DNA of 50,365 nucleotides from CAYSXY01 sp964435165 (GTDB taxonomy: Bacteria > Pseudomonadota > Alphaproteobacteria > Rickettsiales > RI-342): positions 1-50,365 of the forward strand of contig CAYSXY010000012.1 of assembly GCA_964435165.1 (NCBI GenBank). Direction: 5' to 3'. The notes beneath the pieces were generated by a model. It searched no databases, was not told the origin of the DNA, and saw only the letters and a list, made by a program, of their open reading frames with translations. A program made the position numbers and the translations under genes. Positions 8,698-15,658 of this stretch are shown here, piece by piece. Each line of letters begins with the position of its first letter. Position 1 is the stretch's first letter.

Positions 8698-10364
8698 CAG
8701 ACTTTCCCTTCCATCAGCCAGGCGCGTAAGACGCCCAGTGATTCTTCCGGATGTTTGTCAATTAACTCGTTGATACGGCGTACGGAGGAAGATTTGACGC
8801 CGCCTTTGACTCCTTCCATGTCAATGAGCATATCGTCATCATCTCCGGCGATGCCCAGCATGGCGGTTGGATCGTCACTATCGGTCTGATCCGTCAGCTG
8901 ACCGGCGACATCCGGGCCCATGAGCGATTCAATATCTTCTTCTTCCTCAAACTCGGTAGTGGTCTCTATTGCACGGTTCACCAGTGGACGCACAACCAGC
9001 AGAATCGCCAGGATTGCCACCACACCCAAAATAAGGGTTTGAACAATGTTATGGAAATCTTGCTTGAGCCAGCCGAGTGGGGATTCTTCAAATATTTCGC
9101 CCGCCGGCTCTGAGAAGCGTAGATTGACCACCTCAACGGTGTCGCCGCGCTGTTCATCATAGCCGATGGCTGATTTTACCAGCCGCTCCAGCTCTGCCAG
9201 TTCTTCCACGGTGCGTGGCTCGTAGACCGTGTCTCCTTCCTCGGTCAGATCATAAGTGCCGTTAACCAGCACAGCGACCGCGAGACGGTTGACGGTGCCG
9301 ATTTCCTGCACATGATTGATGACTTCTTTGGAAATTTCAAAATTGGTGGTCTCATCGGTTTTTTCGACATTTTTTTCGACGACAAGCCCCGCCCCGCCCG
9401 GATCAGGGTCGGGCAGGTTGTTGGCGACCGTGACATTGGTATCGAAATCGCGTTCGCGCGTTTGTTCATTTTCCGAAATACTCTGCACGGAGCGGGCGAC
9501 CTGGCCTTCCGGATCAAAGGTTTCCGTTTTACGTACAATACGGTCGAAATCGATATAGGCAGTGACATCGACCTGGGCATTGCCGATACCCACCGTACGT
9601 TCAACCATATCCTGCAACCGATTACGCAGCCGCTGTTCGTATTTCACGCGGTATTCATCCGCATCGGAGACCATATCCGAGACATCTTCATCATCTTCAG
9701 CGCCGCGCGCCAGCAAGCGGCCATGATTATCGACGATTGTGATGCGTTTGAGGTCCAGCCCAGGGACGGAGGTGGCAACCAAATGGCGGATGGCCTGAAT
9801 TTCCCGCTTAGAGAGTTCGTCTCTTGCCGCCATTTTTACCGCTATGGACGCTGTTGGTGGCTTTTGATCGCGTGTGAAGAGTTCGCGTTTTGGCACAACC
9901 AGATGCACCCTGGCAGATTCGATTTTGCCCATAGAGCTGATGGTGCGCGCCAGTTCACCTTCCAGGGCGCGTAGTAAATTGACATTCTGGACAAAATTTG
10001 ATGTGCCAAGTGCATCATTACGGTCAAATATTTCATAGCCGACACCGGAGTTTTCGGCCGGAACCCCTTCTGCTGCCAGGAGCAGGCGAATCCGATTGAC
10101 GTCATCGCTTGGGACAAAAATCTGGGCACCGCCGCCTTTGACATCGAACGGCACCTGATTCGTATCCAGATACTGCACAATTTCAGCGCTGTCCGAGGCG
10201 GTCAATTGCGTGAAGAGGGGAGACATTTGTGCGCTGGATGGGCCGCTGCTACTGCTGCCCAAGGCCAGGAACAGGAAAAAACCAAGCATCACAACCGTTA
10301 CGGCTGCAATCATTCCCAGCTTGGCAGGCCCTAAATCGCGGATTGACTGGACCATGGCATTCAT
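8697..10364 (-). CDS. fliF: FliF, flagellar MS-ring protein
   Basis: A 555-residue YscJ/FliF-family membrane protein. Its first helix is at about 15-35 (LGMIAAVTVVMLGFFLFLAL), ring-building motifs fill the periplasmic region, a second helix lies at about 440-465, and the C-terminal tail (SVRRINELIDKHPEESLGVLRAWL) is the FliG-binding segment. The MS ring is the base on which rotor and export gate assemble. It is the first gene of the minus-strand flagellar run. AAGGA lies about ten bases before the ATG. The operon promoter should lie between 10365 and 10656. Confidence 0.97.
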   Translation of the reverse strand: MNAMVQSIRDLGPAKLGMIAAVTVVMLGFFLFLALGSSSSGPSSAQMSPLFTQLTASDSAEIVQYLDTNQVPFDVKGGGAQIFVPSDDVNRIRLLLAAEGVPAENSGVGYEIFDRNDALGTSNFVQNVNLLRALEGELARTISSMGKIESARVHLVVPKRELFTRDQKPPTASIAVKMAARDELSKREIQAIRHLVATSVPGLDLKRITIVDNHGRLLARGAEDDEDVSDMVSDADEYRVKYEQRLRNRLQDMVERTVGIGNAQVDVTAYIDFDRIVRKTETFDPEGQVARSVQSISENEQTRERDFDTNVTVANNLPDPDPGGAGLVVEKNVEKTDETTNFEISKEVINHVQEIGTVNRLAVAVLVNGTYDLTEEGDTVYEPRTVEELAELERLVKSAIGYDEQRGDTVEVVNLRFSEPAGEIFEESPLGWLKQDFHNIVQTLILGVVAILAILLVVRPLVNRAIETTTEFEEEEDIESLMGPDVAGQLTDQTDSDDPTAMLGIAGDDDDMLIDMEGVKGGVKSSSVRRINELIDKHPEESLGVLRAWLMEGKV

Positions 10365-10461
10365 ATGGCGGCTTTCCTTCGTTATCGCTTTTGGGGCGAT
10401 GGCGCATCACGATATAGTTCTATCATATTTTATAGGGGGTTTGGTTAATCATTCCCTAAAG

Positions 10462-10480
10462 ATAGGCAACATTTGCCTAT
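10462..10480. promoter_or_regulatory. Perfect palindrome upstream of fliF (possible operator)
   Basis: ATAGGCAA and TTGCCTAT form 8-bp perfect half-sites around a 3-base spacer, about 100 bases before the fliF ATG in an AT-rich spacer. The symmetry suits a dimeric regulator. It is not a sigma-54 promoter: the GG-to-GC spacing is 8, not 10. Which protein binds, if any, is unknown; the adjacent marR-family gene and FlbD are candidates. Confidence 0.3.
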
Positions 10481-10549
10481 AATGCGTGAAAAGTGACAAG
10501 CTGTTGCGTTATCGCCACGCTTGTTATGCCGATAATCAGAGGCTGATGC

Positions 10550-10592
10550 TAGATAGTGTTGTCACATTCTCCATCTCGTGACGACACTATAT
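10550..10592 (+). repeat. Dispersed hairpin repeat, copy 1
   Basis: The arms ATAGTGTTGTCAC (10553-10565) and GTGACGACACTAT (10578-10590) pair with one G-T, around the 12-base loop ATTCTCCATCTC. The same loop and near-identical arms recur at 34666-34708 and 36049-36090, all in the same orientation. No T-run follows. It lies between fliF and the marR-family gene. Conservation of the loop as well as the stem argues for a repeat family rather than an ordinary terminator. Confidence 0.8.
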
Positions 10593-10656
10593 AAGTACCG
10601 TGTCATTACATGGATAATTATTAAGAAAAGGTGAGTAGGTGCGGCAAACGTCTGTA

Positions 10657-11037
10657 TTATTCAGTCTTGTTCCGCATCCGGTTTGTGCTTTGTAGGATAA
10701 AGCTGGAAAACTCGCTTAAAAAGACAGAGCCCTTGACCGTGCGCTGGATATAGACCAGCCGCTTATCATTATCATCACGCTTGCGCTTCACCAGCCCTTG
10801 AGTCGAGAGTGTATCGATGGCCCGGCACACGGCCGCTTTGGAGATATCAAACTGCTGTGCCAGCGATTTGATGGAGTGTGGTGGGGAATCTAAATAAATT
10901 GTCAGTAGAATCGCGGTTTGGCGTGTGGTTAAATCGAGCGATTGTTCGCGGATGAGCAGAGTCAACACTTGCTGCCAGAAGCCGAGCGCTTCCAAATTAA
11001 TGCTGGTTCGTGGGTTAGTCAGAGTATCTGTGCTCAT
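10657..11037 (-). CDS. MarR-family transcriptional regulator
   Basis: A 126-residue protein with a winged helix-turn-helix: TTRQTAILLTIYL, then SIKSLAQQFDISKAAVCRAIDTLSTQGLVKRKRDDNDKRLVYIQRT, which is the recognition helix and basic wing. The dimerisation helices at both ends are short, as in small MarR proteins. Ligand and targets are unknown. It is downstream of the leucyl aminopeptidase gene on the same strand and about 290 bases upstream of fliF. Palindromes at 10462, 12557, 12885 and 13021 are possible sites, but nothing links them to this protein. Confidence 0.85.
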   Translation of the reverse strand: MSTDTLTNPRTSINLEALGFWQQVLTLLIREQSLDLTTRQTAILLTIYLDSPPHSIKSLAQQFDISKAAVCRAIDTLSTQGLVKRKRDDNDKRLVYIQRTVKGSVFLSEFSSFILQSTNRMRNKTE

Positions 11038-11110
11038 TTAACTGATATCGTGATTGATGGTTGAGATGAACATTTTTCATTATTCGGTGAAGCATAGCGT
11101 TTCGCCTGCG

Positions 11111-12490
11111 TTACGAGGCATAGCGTGATTCAATGAGTTCGTAAAGTGCCCGCAATCCCATTGCTTCGCCTCCTAACGGCCGACCTGGCAGCGCGCGCGT
11201 ATTCCATGCCATGACATCCATATGGATCCAGGATGGGCAGGTGACAAATTCCTGTAAAAACAGTGCGGCGGTGATGGCGCCACCGAACGGGCTTTTACTG
11301 ATGGAGCAGATATCGGCATATTTGCTGTTGAGTTGTGATCGATAGGGTTGCCAGAGCGGTAATTGCCAGAGTGGATCTGTCACCTTTCTGCCGGATTGTA
11401 TTGCCTCTGTCGCCAATTGATCATCATTGCTGAAGATGGCCGGCACTTCCGCCCCCAGCGCCACACGCGCCGCACCGGTAAGGGTGGCGGCGTCAATCAG
11501 TATTTCCGGTGATTCGCTGCACGCCTCAACCAATGCATCGCTGAGAATCAGGCGGCCTTCAGCATCCGTATTGCCGACTTCAATCGTTTTGCCATTGCGA
11601 CCACGGATGATGTCACCGGTGCGAAAGGCATTGCCACTGATGGCGTTTTCCACGCTCGGCACCAGCAGGCGAAGTCGCACCGGCAGGGCAGAGGCCATGA
11701 TCAGCTGTGCCAGCCCGATAGTGATAGCGGCGCCACCCATATCTTTGCGCATCAATGCCATGTTGCCGGATGGTTTGATATCCAGTCCACCTGAATCGAA
11801 ACATACACCTTTGCCTACGAGCGTGACTTTCGGGTGCGATGGGTCTCCCCAGCGCAGATCGATCAGTCGCGGCGGGCAGGCGCTGGCTTTACCCACGGTG
11901 TAAATCGCTTCATATCCCTGGCTGAGCAGGCTCTCTCCTTCAATGGTGTTGATACTCGCATCAAAACGCGCGGCCATCTCACGCGCGATCGCTTCCATAT
12001 CGGATGGCAGCATATCGGCGGCGGGACAGTGAATCATGTCGCGGCACAGGGTGATTGCATTGGCCATATGATGCAAACGTGCCGTGTCGATGTTGTTCGG
12101 CACAAGTAACTGGCTTGGTTCAGCAGTGTCACTCATGTAGCGGGTGTAGCGGTAGCTGCCGAGCAGCCAGCCAAGCGCCAGCATGAAACCATCATCACTT
12201 GTTTGAGGATTGTCGAATCGATAGACGCTTTTTGGTAATGCATAAGGCAAATCAGCCGCAGACCACAGGGTGAGCGGAAATTCTGCACCATGCAGAACCT
12301 GTGACAGATTGCCCTGATCGTCAGGGATGGAAAGCGTTTTGCCGGCGGCGGCTTCAAACTGATGGGCTGCGATCCAGCGCTTGACAGATTCCGGCTGTTC
12401 CTGCTGCCACATTTCCAGCCCTTCCTTATCAAGGATGCGAATCGGCGTTGCGGCAGTGGTGTCAGTGATCAGACGTGTCGGCATAAACAA
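11111..12490 (-). CDS. M17-family leucyl aminopeptidase
   Basis: A 459-residue cytosol aminopeptidase of the PepA/M17 family. The C-terminal catalytic domain shows GKGVCFDSGGLDIKPSGNM (metal and catalytic Lys region), MRKDMGGAA and the signature NTDAEGRL, which supply the two-zinc site. The N-terminal domain is divergent and the protein is shorter than E. coli PepA (about 500), matching the shorter leucyl-aminopeptidase-like group of alphaproteobacteria. It would release N-terminal residues from peptides in the cytoplasm. It stands 73 bases upstream of the marR-family gene, possibly cotranscribed. Confidence 0.9.
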   Translation of the reverse strand: MFMPTRLITDTTAATPIRILDKEGLEMWQQEQPESVKRWIAAHQFEAAAGKTLSIPDDQGNLSQVLHGAEFPLTLWSAADLPYALPKSVYRFDNPQTSDDGFMLALGWLLGSYRYTRYMSDTAEPSQLLVPNNIDTARLHHMANAITLCRDMIHCPAADMLPSDMEAIAREMAARFDASINTIEGESLLSQGYEAIYTVGKASACPPRLIDLRWGDPSHPKVTLVGKGVCFDSGGLDIKPSGNMALMRKDMGGAAITIGLAQLIMASALPVRLRLLVPSVENAISGNAFRTGDIIRGRNGKTIEVGNTDAEGRLILSDALVEACSESPEILIDAATLTGAARVALGAEVPAIFSNDDQLATEAIQSGRKVTDPLWQLPLWQPYRSQLNSKYADICSISKSPFGGAITAALFLQEFVTCPSWIHMDVMAWNTRALPGRPLGGEAMGLRALYELIESRYAS

Positions 12491-12556
12491 TCCTGCGTAT
12501 TGATTCTATTTACACGCAGTTATGGCGACCGCCTATTATCGAGACAAGTAAAATGA

Positions 12557-12570
12557 TGATCAATTGATCA
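12557..12570. promoter_or_regulatory. 14-bp perfect palindrome upstream of the aminopeptidase gene
   Basis: TGATCAATTGATCA is a perfect palindrome 67 bases before the aminopeptidase start, in the spacer to the upstream small lipoprotein gene. It could be an operator, but a 14-base AT-rich palindrome may also arise by chance. Confidence 0.25.
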
Positions 12571-12581
12571 CTCGCAATGAA

Positions 12582-12830
12582 TTAGTAGCGCCCCATGCTT
12601 GTGGGCTGACCGCTATCCATGACGGAACCCGGTGCGTAATCCATGCCGCCCATATCTTGCGACTGATCGCTTAACAATAATAAATGTCCCAGAAAGTCCC
12701 GATGTTGATAGGCGGCATGCTGCTGACCATAGGCGGCTTCCGGCCCATAATAGCGATATCCCGGACGTTCCATTACACCGCAGCCCGAGAGGCTGAACGC
12801 CATGACTGGTATCACCCACTTTACTTCCAT
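12582..12830 (-). CDS. Small predicted lipoprotein
   Basis: An 82-residue protein with a short lipoprotein signal: MEVKWVIPVMAFSLSGCG, with lipobox LSGC and modified Cys at residue 17. The mature part is Tyr/Gly/Gln/Met-rich with no recognised domain (GYRYYGPEAAYGQQHAAYQH). An AGAAGGA ribosome-binding site at 12833-12839 ends only 2 bases before the ATG, close but usable, and supports this start. The function is unknown; outer-membrane anchoring is inferred from the lipobox. Confidence 0.6.
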   Translation of the reverse strand: MEVKWVIPVMAFSLSGCGVMERPGYRYYGPEAAYGQQHAAYQHRDFLGHLLLLSDQSQDMGGMDYAPGSVMDSGQPTSMGRY

Positions 12831-12884
12831 TGTCCTTCTCCCTCACATTTATCTTTTTGTCATATATCTGTCACATTCACACAT

Positions 12885-12897
12885 AGCAAATTTTGCT
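12885..12897. promoter_or_regulatory. Palindrome AGCAAATTTTGCT, first of a pair
   Basis: Perfect 6-1-6 palindrome in the spacer upstream of the lipoprotein gene (55 bases from its start). Its 11-base core GCAAATTTTGC recurs in the palindrome at 13021-13037. Paired similar palindromes in one spacer suggest binding sites for one dimeric regulator; this is inference. Confidence 0.3.
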
Positions 12898-13020
12898 GTG
12901 CCTGTCGATAACTTTGGCAAGCTATTTAATTATATATTATATTTAGCTTTCGGTGGTGCAACTATTTGATGACACATCAGAAATTTAATATGCAGCTAAG
13001 TCGGTATAGGCATGGCAACT

Positions 13021-13037
13021 TATGCAAATTTTGCATA
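13021..13037. promoter_or_regulatory. Palindrome TATGCAAATTTTGCATA, second of a pair
   Basis: Perfect 8-1-8 palindrome sharing the core GCAAATTTTGC with 12885-12897. It lies between the lipoprotein gene and the possible 58-residue membrane protein gene, 136 bases from its partner. It has no T-run, so an operator is likelier than a terminator. Confidence 0.35.
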
Positions 13038-13103
13038 GCTAGTGTGCGGCGCAGCATTTTGTGGAAGCTGCTTGCCTGACGTGATTACCTATTCGCGAGA
13101 TGT

Positions 13104-13280
13104 CTAGCGGGCAGGCTGTGGCTTCAGGCTGAGTATTGCTAATACGGCAGGAGAACTGACAAACAGAACACCGCTGCTCGTCATGGCGGCGTCCAGCAGC
13201 GTGGCCGAGGCAGGCACCAAAGCGACGGTGCCTATGAGGGTGATGATAGTGACAAAAATGAGAAAAAGGCCATCTTTCAT
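13104..13280 (-). CDS. Possible small membrane protein (58 residues)
   Basis: Reading the minus strand from the ATG at 13280 gives 58 residues ending SLKPQPAR before TAG. It has two hydrophobic stretches: about 5-22 (LFLIFVTIITLIGTVALV) and about 36-51 (SGVLFVSSPAVLAILS), with an Ala/Thr-rich turn between. The hydrophobic pattern is what a small inner-membrane protein would show, and no larger frame competes here. There is no good ribosome-binding site, so the gene is tentative and no function can be given. Confidence 0.4.
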   Translation of the reverse strand: MKDGLFLIFVTIITLIGTVALVPASATLLDAAMTSSGVLFVSSPAVLAILSLKPQPAR

Positions 13281-13326
13281 AGATGGTAGTTGACGCGAGA
13301 ACCCTTAAGATTCGATTAGTCTGCTG

Positions 13327-13725
13327 TCAGCCAGTTGGCGGCCCGGTGAATTGCTCAGGATCATGCCAGAACACATTGAGCTTGTTGCCGTCCAGATCGC
13401 GGAAATACCCGGCATAGAAGCCGTCCCAGCGCATGCCGGGTGGGCCCTCATCCGTGGCTCCTGCATCCATCGCTAGCTGGTAGATGCGGTCTACTTCCTG
13501 TGTTGATGCGCATTGAAACGCCACCATGGTACCGTTACCTGCTGTGGCGGGGTTGCCGTCATAGGGGAGCAGGACACCAAAACTGGCACTGCCATCGGGT
13601 TTGCCCCAGATAATGCCGCGGCCCAGATCCATCATCCGGCCGATGCCAAGGGCTTCCGCCAGCTTATCATAGAAAGCGACGGCGCGTTTCAGGTCATTGG
13701 TGCCGAGGGTAACGTAGCCGATCAT
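13327..13725 (-). CDS. VOC-superfamily (glyoxalase-like) protein
   Basis: A 132-residue vicinal-oxygen-chelate fold protein with two beta-alpha-beta-beta-beta modules: MIGYVTLGTNDLKRAVAFYDKL at the start, and DGFYAGYFRDLDGNKLNVF near the end, the usual place of a metal-binding Glu, here Asn-Val-Phe. The lost acidic residue hints at non-enzymatic binding or altered chemistry. Similar proteins are annotated as glyoxalase/bleomycin-resistance/dioxygenase family; substrate unknown. It appears monocistronic. Confidence 0.85.
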   Translation of the reverse strand: MIGYVTLGTNDLKRAVAFYDKLAEALGIGRMMDLGRGIIWGKPDGSASFGVLLPYDGNPATAGNGTMVAFQCASTQEVDRIYQLAMDAGATDEGPPGMRWDGFYAGYFRDLDGNKLNVFWHDPEQFTGPPTG

Positions 13726-14043
13726 GTTTTGCTCTTACAGCTGAGTGATAAGTATAACGGTAATAATACTAGAGGTGGGGTGAGGCAAGGAGATTGCTTT
13801 ACTTCGTCTGGCGAGACAGCAAACGTGAAATTTGCAGCTGCTAACCAAGCTTAGTGTCGAAGCGATATGCTAATTTTACTAAACAGGGGATTGACGCTCG
13901 CCGTTTTACGGTCTCGCGCCCTTCGGGCGGCGAATTTTATTCGCCGTCCAACGGCCTTTCGGCTCGTTGTCGAACCGAGGGGTTCTCTGTGTTACCCCTT
14001 CACTGTGCCATATTTAGAGCCAGCATTAGGCTGGCTCTAAATA
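13726..14043. other. 318-base gene-free spacer with a cluster of small hairpins
   Basis: No convincing gene. The stretch after about 13900 holds successive inverted repeats: CCGT-TTT-ACGG (13901-13911), CGCCC-TTC-GGGCG (13917-13929) and CGGCGAAT-TTT-ATTCGCCG (13928-13946), followed by the 17-bp palindrome at 14008-14046. On the minus strand these lie just after tRNA-Ser, so they would form the 3' trailer of its transcript. The open frame crossing this spacer and the tRNA is not a gene. Confidence 0.5.
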
Positions 14044-14046
14044 TGG
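14008..14046 (-). repeat. 17-bp perfect palindrome at the tRNA-Ser 3' end
   Basis: Arms 14008-14024 and 14030-14046 pair perfectly over 17 bp around the loop ATTAG. The proximal arm contains the CCA end of tRNA-Ser (14044-14046). On the transcript it would form a very stable stem at once after the discriminator base. There is no T-run, so it is not a standard terminator; it could be a processing signal or transcription end. Confidence 0.75.
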
Positions 14047-14133
14047 CGGAGGGAAGGGGATTCGAACCCCTGAGAGGCTTGCGCCCCAACACGCTTTCCA
14101 GGCGTGCGCCTTAAACCGCTCGGCCATCCCTCC
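14044..14133 (-). tRNA. tRNA-Ser (anticodon GGA)
   Basis: On the minus strand the acceptor arms GGAGGGA (14127-14133) and TCCCTCC (14048-14054) pair perfectly. The D region has GGCCGAGCGGTTTAAGGC, the anticodon loop reads CTGGAAA, a long variable arm follows (class II tRNA), and the T arm has GGGGTTCGAATCCCC. Discriminator G (14047) and CCA (14046-14044) are encoded. The long variable arm and GGA anticodon identify serine, codons UCC/UCU. Confidence 0.97.
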
Positions 14134-14180
14134 GCATCGGGGTTGCAGGGATAGCATTTTTCGACTGATCTGCAAGTCAA

Positions 14181-14222
14181 ATTTCGCCAATAAGCGCTTT
14201 TTCAAGTACTTATTGGCGAAAT
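14181..14222. repeat. 14-bp perfect inverted repeat upstream of the aminotransferase
   Basis: ATTTCGCCAATAAG (14181-14194) and CTTATTGGCGAAAT (14209-14222) pair perfectly around a 14-base T-rich loop. It lies between the tRNA-Ser 5' end and the aminotransferase gene, 149 bases before the ATG. A second small hairpin, AATCCAC-CATC-GTGGATT, follows at 14240-14257. The strand of action is unclear. Confidence 0.6.
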
Positions 14223-14371
14223 GCGCGTGGATAAAGTGCAATCCACCATCGTGGATTCATGGGCATTCCTGTATCATATCCACAACTGGTAAAAATGACT
14301 ATGATTTCCATATGTTATGGTGAGTTGACACCAAATATCAGCGTTTTTATTTATCAGAGAGGATTTGTCTT

Positions 14372-15658
14372 ATGTTCCGGCCTGTTCACCCTTCCCAGAC
14401 CTTATTGATTCACGAGCAATCGCAGCAAGCGGTAAGCGGCGGGCGCACCGTCTATCGTTTCGGTTTTGGTCAATCACCTTTTTTGCCACCTATGTTCGTG
14501 ATTGAGGCGCTGAAGGCCCATGCTCATCGCAAGGAATATACTCCGGTGGCCGGTATCCAGCCATTACGCGATGCCATTGCTCATTTTCATGCACAGGCAG
14601 ACGGCCGTGACATTGATGCTTCGCAGGTGTTGGTTGCCCCAGGCTCTAAGGCGCTGCTTTATGCGGTGATGGCTGCGTTTGAACGTCTGGAGGTATTGAT
14701 TCCGGCCCCGGCATGGGTATCGTATGGCCCACAGGCGGCACTGCTTGGCCATCGGGTTGTGCCGGTGCCGTTGGCCTATCCTTCGCGTTGGCGTGTGACA
14801 CCTCAAGGGTTGGAGCAGGCACTGAGTGGCACCGATCCCAACACACCGAAGCTGCTGATTTTGAATTATCCCGGCAATCCGGATGGGTTGAGTTACAATG
14901 AAGAGGAATTGCGCGCATTGGCTGAGATAGCACGTCGCCATGCATTATGGGTGGTTGCCGACGAAATTTATGGCCTGCTGGACCATGCCGGGCAGCACCG
15001 GTCGTTTGCCTGCTACTATCCTGAACGGACGATGGTGACGACCGGCCTGTCTAAGTGGTGTGGGGCCGGTGGCTGGCGTCTGGGGGCGGTGATATTGCCG
15101 CCAGCCTGTGAGATGTTGCAACAAACGCTGATTGGGATTGGCTCGGAAATTTATTCCTGCGCACCAACACCTGTGCAATATGCCGCGCTGGAGGCCTATC
15201 AATGGGAAGCGGTGCAGCCTTATCTGCAGCATCAACGGCGTATTTTGTCTATGATCGGGTGCACCGTAGTTTCAGCATTGCAGCAGGCAGGGTTGGATGT
15301 GCATGTGCCGCAGGGCGGGTTCTACCTGCTGGTGGATTTCCGTCCTTTTCGTGAATCGCTGGCGCCGCATGGCATCACGACCAGCACGGCGCTGTGTGAG
15401 CATCTTTTTGCCGAGACCGGCGTGGCATTGTTGCCGATGTCAGCCTTTGGTATGGAGGAGCAATATCTCGCTGCACGTTTGTCTTATGTCGATATTGACG
15501 GGGCATCGGTGATGGCCGCTTCAGAAGCAATCGGGTTAGGCGCGCCGTTACCGGATGATTTTGTGCTGCAGTATATGGTGCACCAGATGGAAGGGATTGT
15601 AATGCTTGTTGACTATATAACGGAGTATGAGACTAAACCGGTCAGGAATGTGTCCTGA
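14372..15658 (+). CDS. Class I/II PLP-dependent aminotransferase
   Basis: A 428-residue fold-type I aminotransferase of the aspartate/aromatic/alanine group. It shows substrate-region motif YTPVAGIQPLRDAI, NYPGNPDG (the usual NPGNPTG), VADEIYGLLDH and the PLP lysine motif TGLSKWCGAGGWRLG. A C-terminal extension of about 30 residues is longer than usual. AGAGGA at 14358-14363 supports the start. Reaction specificity cannot be told. It stands alone; its 3' end overlaps the convergent GDPD gene by 17 bases. Confidence 0.92.
   Translation: MFRPVHPSQTLLIHEQSQQAVSGGRTVYRFGFGQSPFLPPMFVIEALKAHAHRKEYTPVAGIQPLRDAIAHFHAQADGRDIDASQVLVAPGSKALLYAVMAAFERLEVLIPAPAWVSYGPQAALLGHRVVPVPLAYPSRWRVTPQGLEQALSGTDPNTPKLLILNYPGNPDGLSYNEEELRALAEIARRHALWVVADEIYGLLDHAGQHRSFACYYPERTMVTTGLSKWCGAGGWRLGAVILPPACEMLQQTLIGIGSEIYSCAPTPVQYAALEAYQWEAVQPYLQHQRRILSMIGCTVVSALQQAGLDVHVPQGGFYLLVDFRPFRESLAPHGITTSTALCEHLFAETGVALLPMSAFGMEEQYLAARLSYVDIDGASVMAASEAIGLGAPLPDDFVLQYMVHQMEGIVMLVDYITEYETKPVRNVS

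Noticed and set aside
10462..10480. Sigma-54 promoter before fliF
   Set aside because: GG and GC are 8 bases apart instead of the required 10.
13789..13817. Resemblance to the common bacterial repeat with GAGATTGCTT..CGTC
   Set aside because: Only part of the motif matches, the partner arm is missing and there is no second copy in the window.
13854..14114. 86-residue plus-strand open frame
   Set aside because: It crosses the hairpin cluster and runs antisense through tRNA-Ser; the C-terminal GRGFEPLRGLRPNTLSRRAP is the well-known false protein from tRNA sequence.
14325..14353. TTGACA-N17-TATTTA as promoter of the aminotransferase
   Set aside because: The start would fall inside the ribosome-binding site at 14358-14363, and the -10 is poor.
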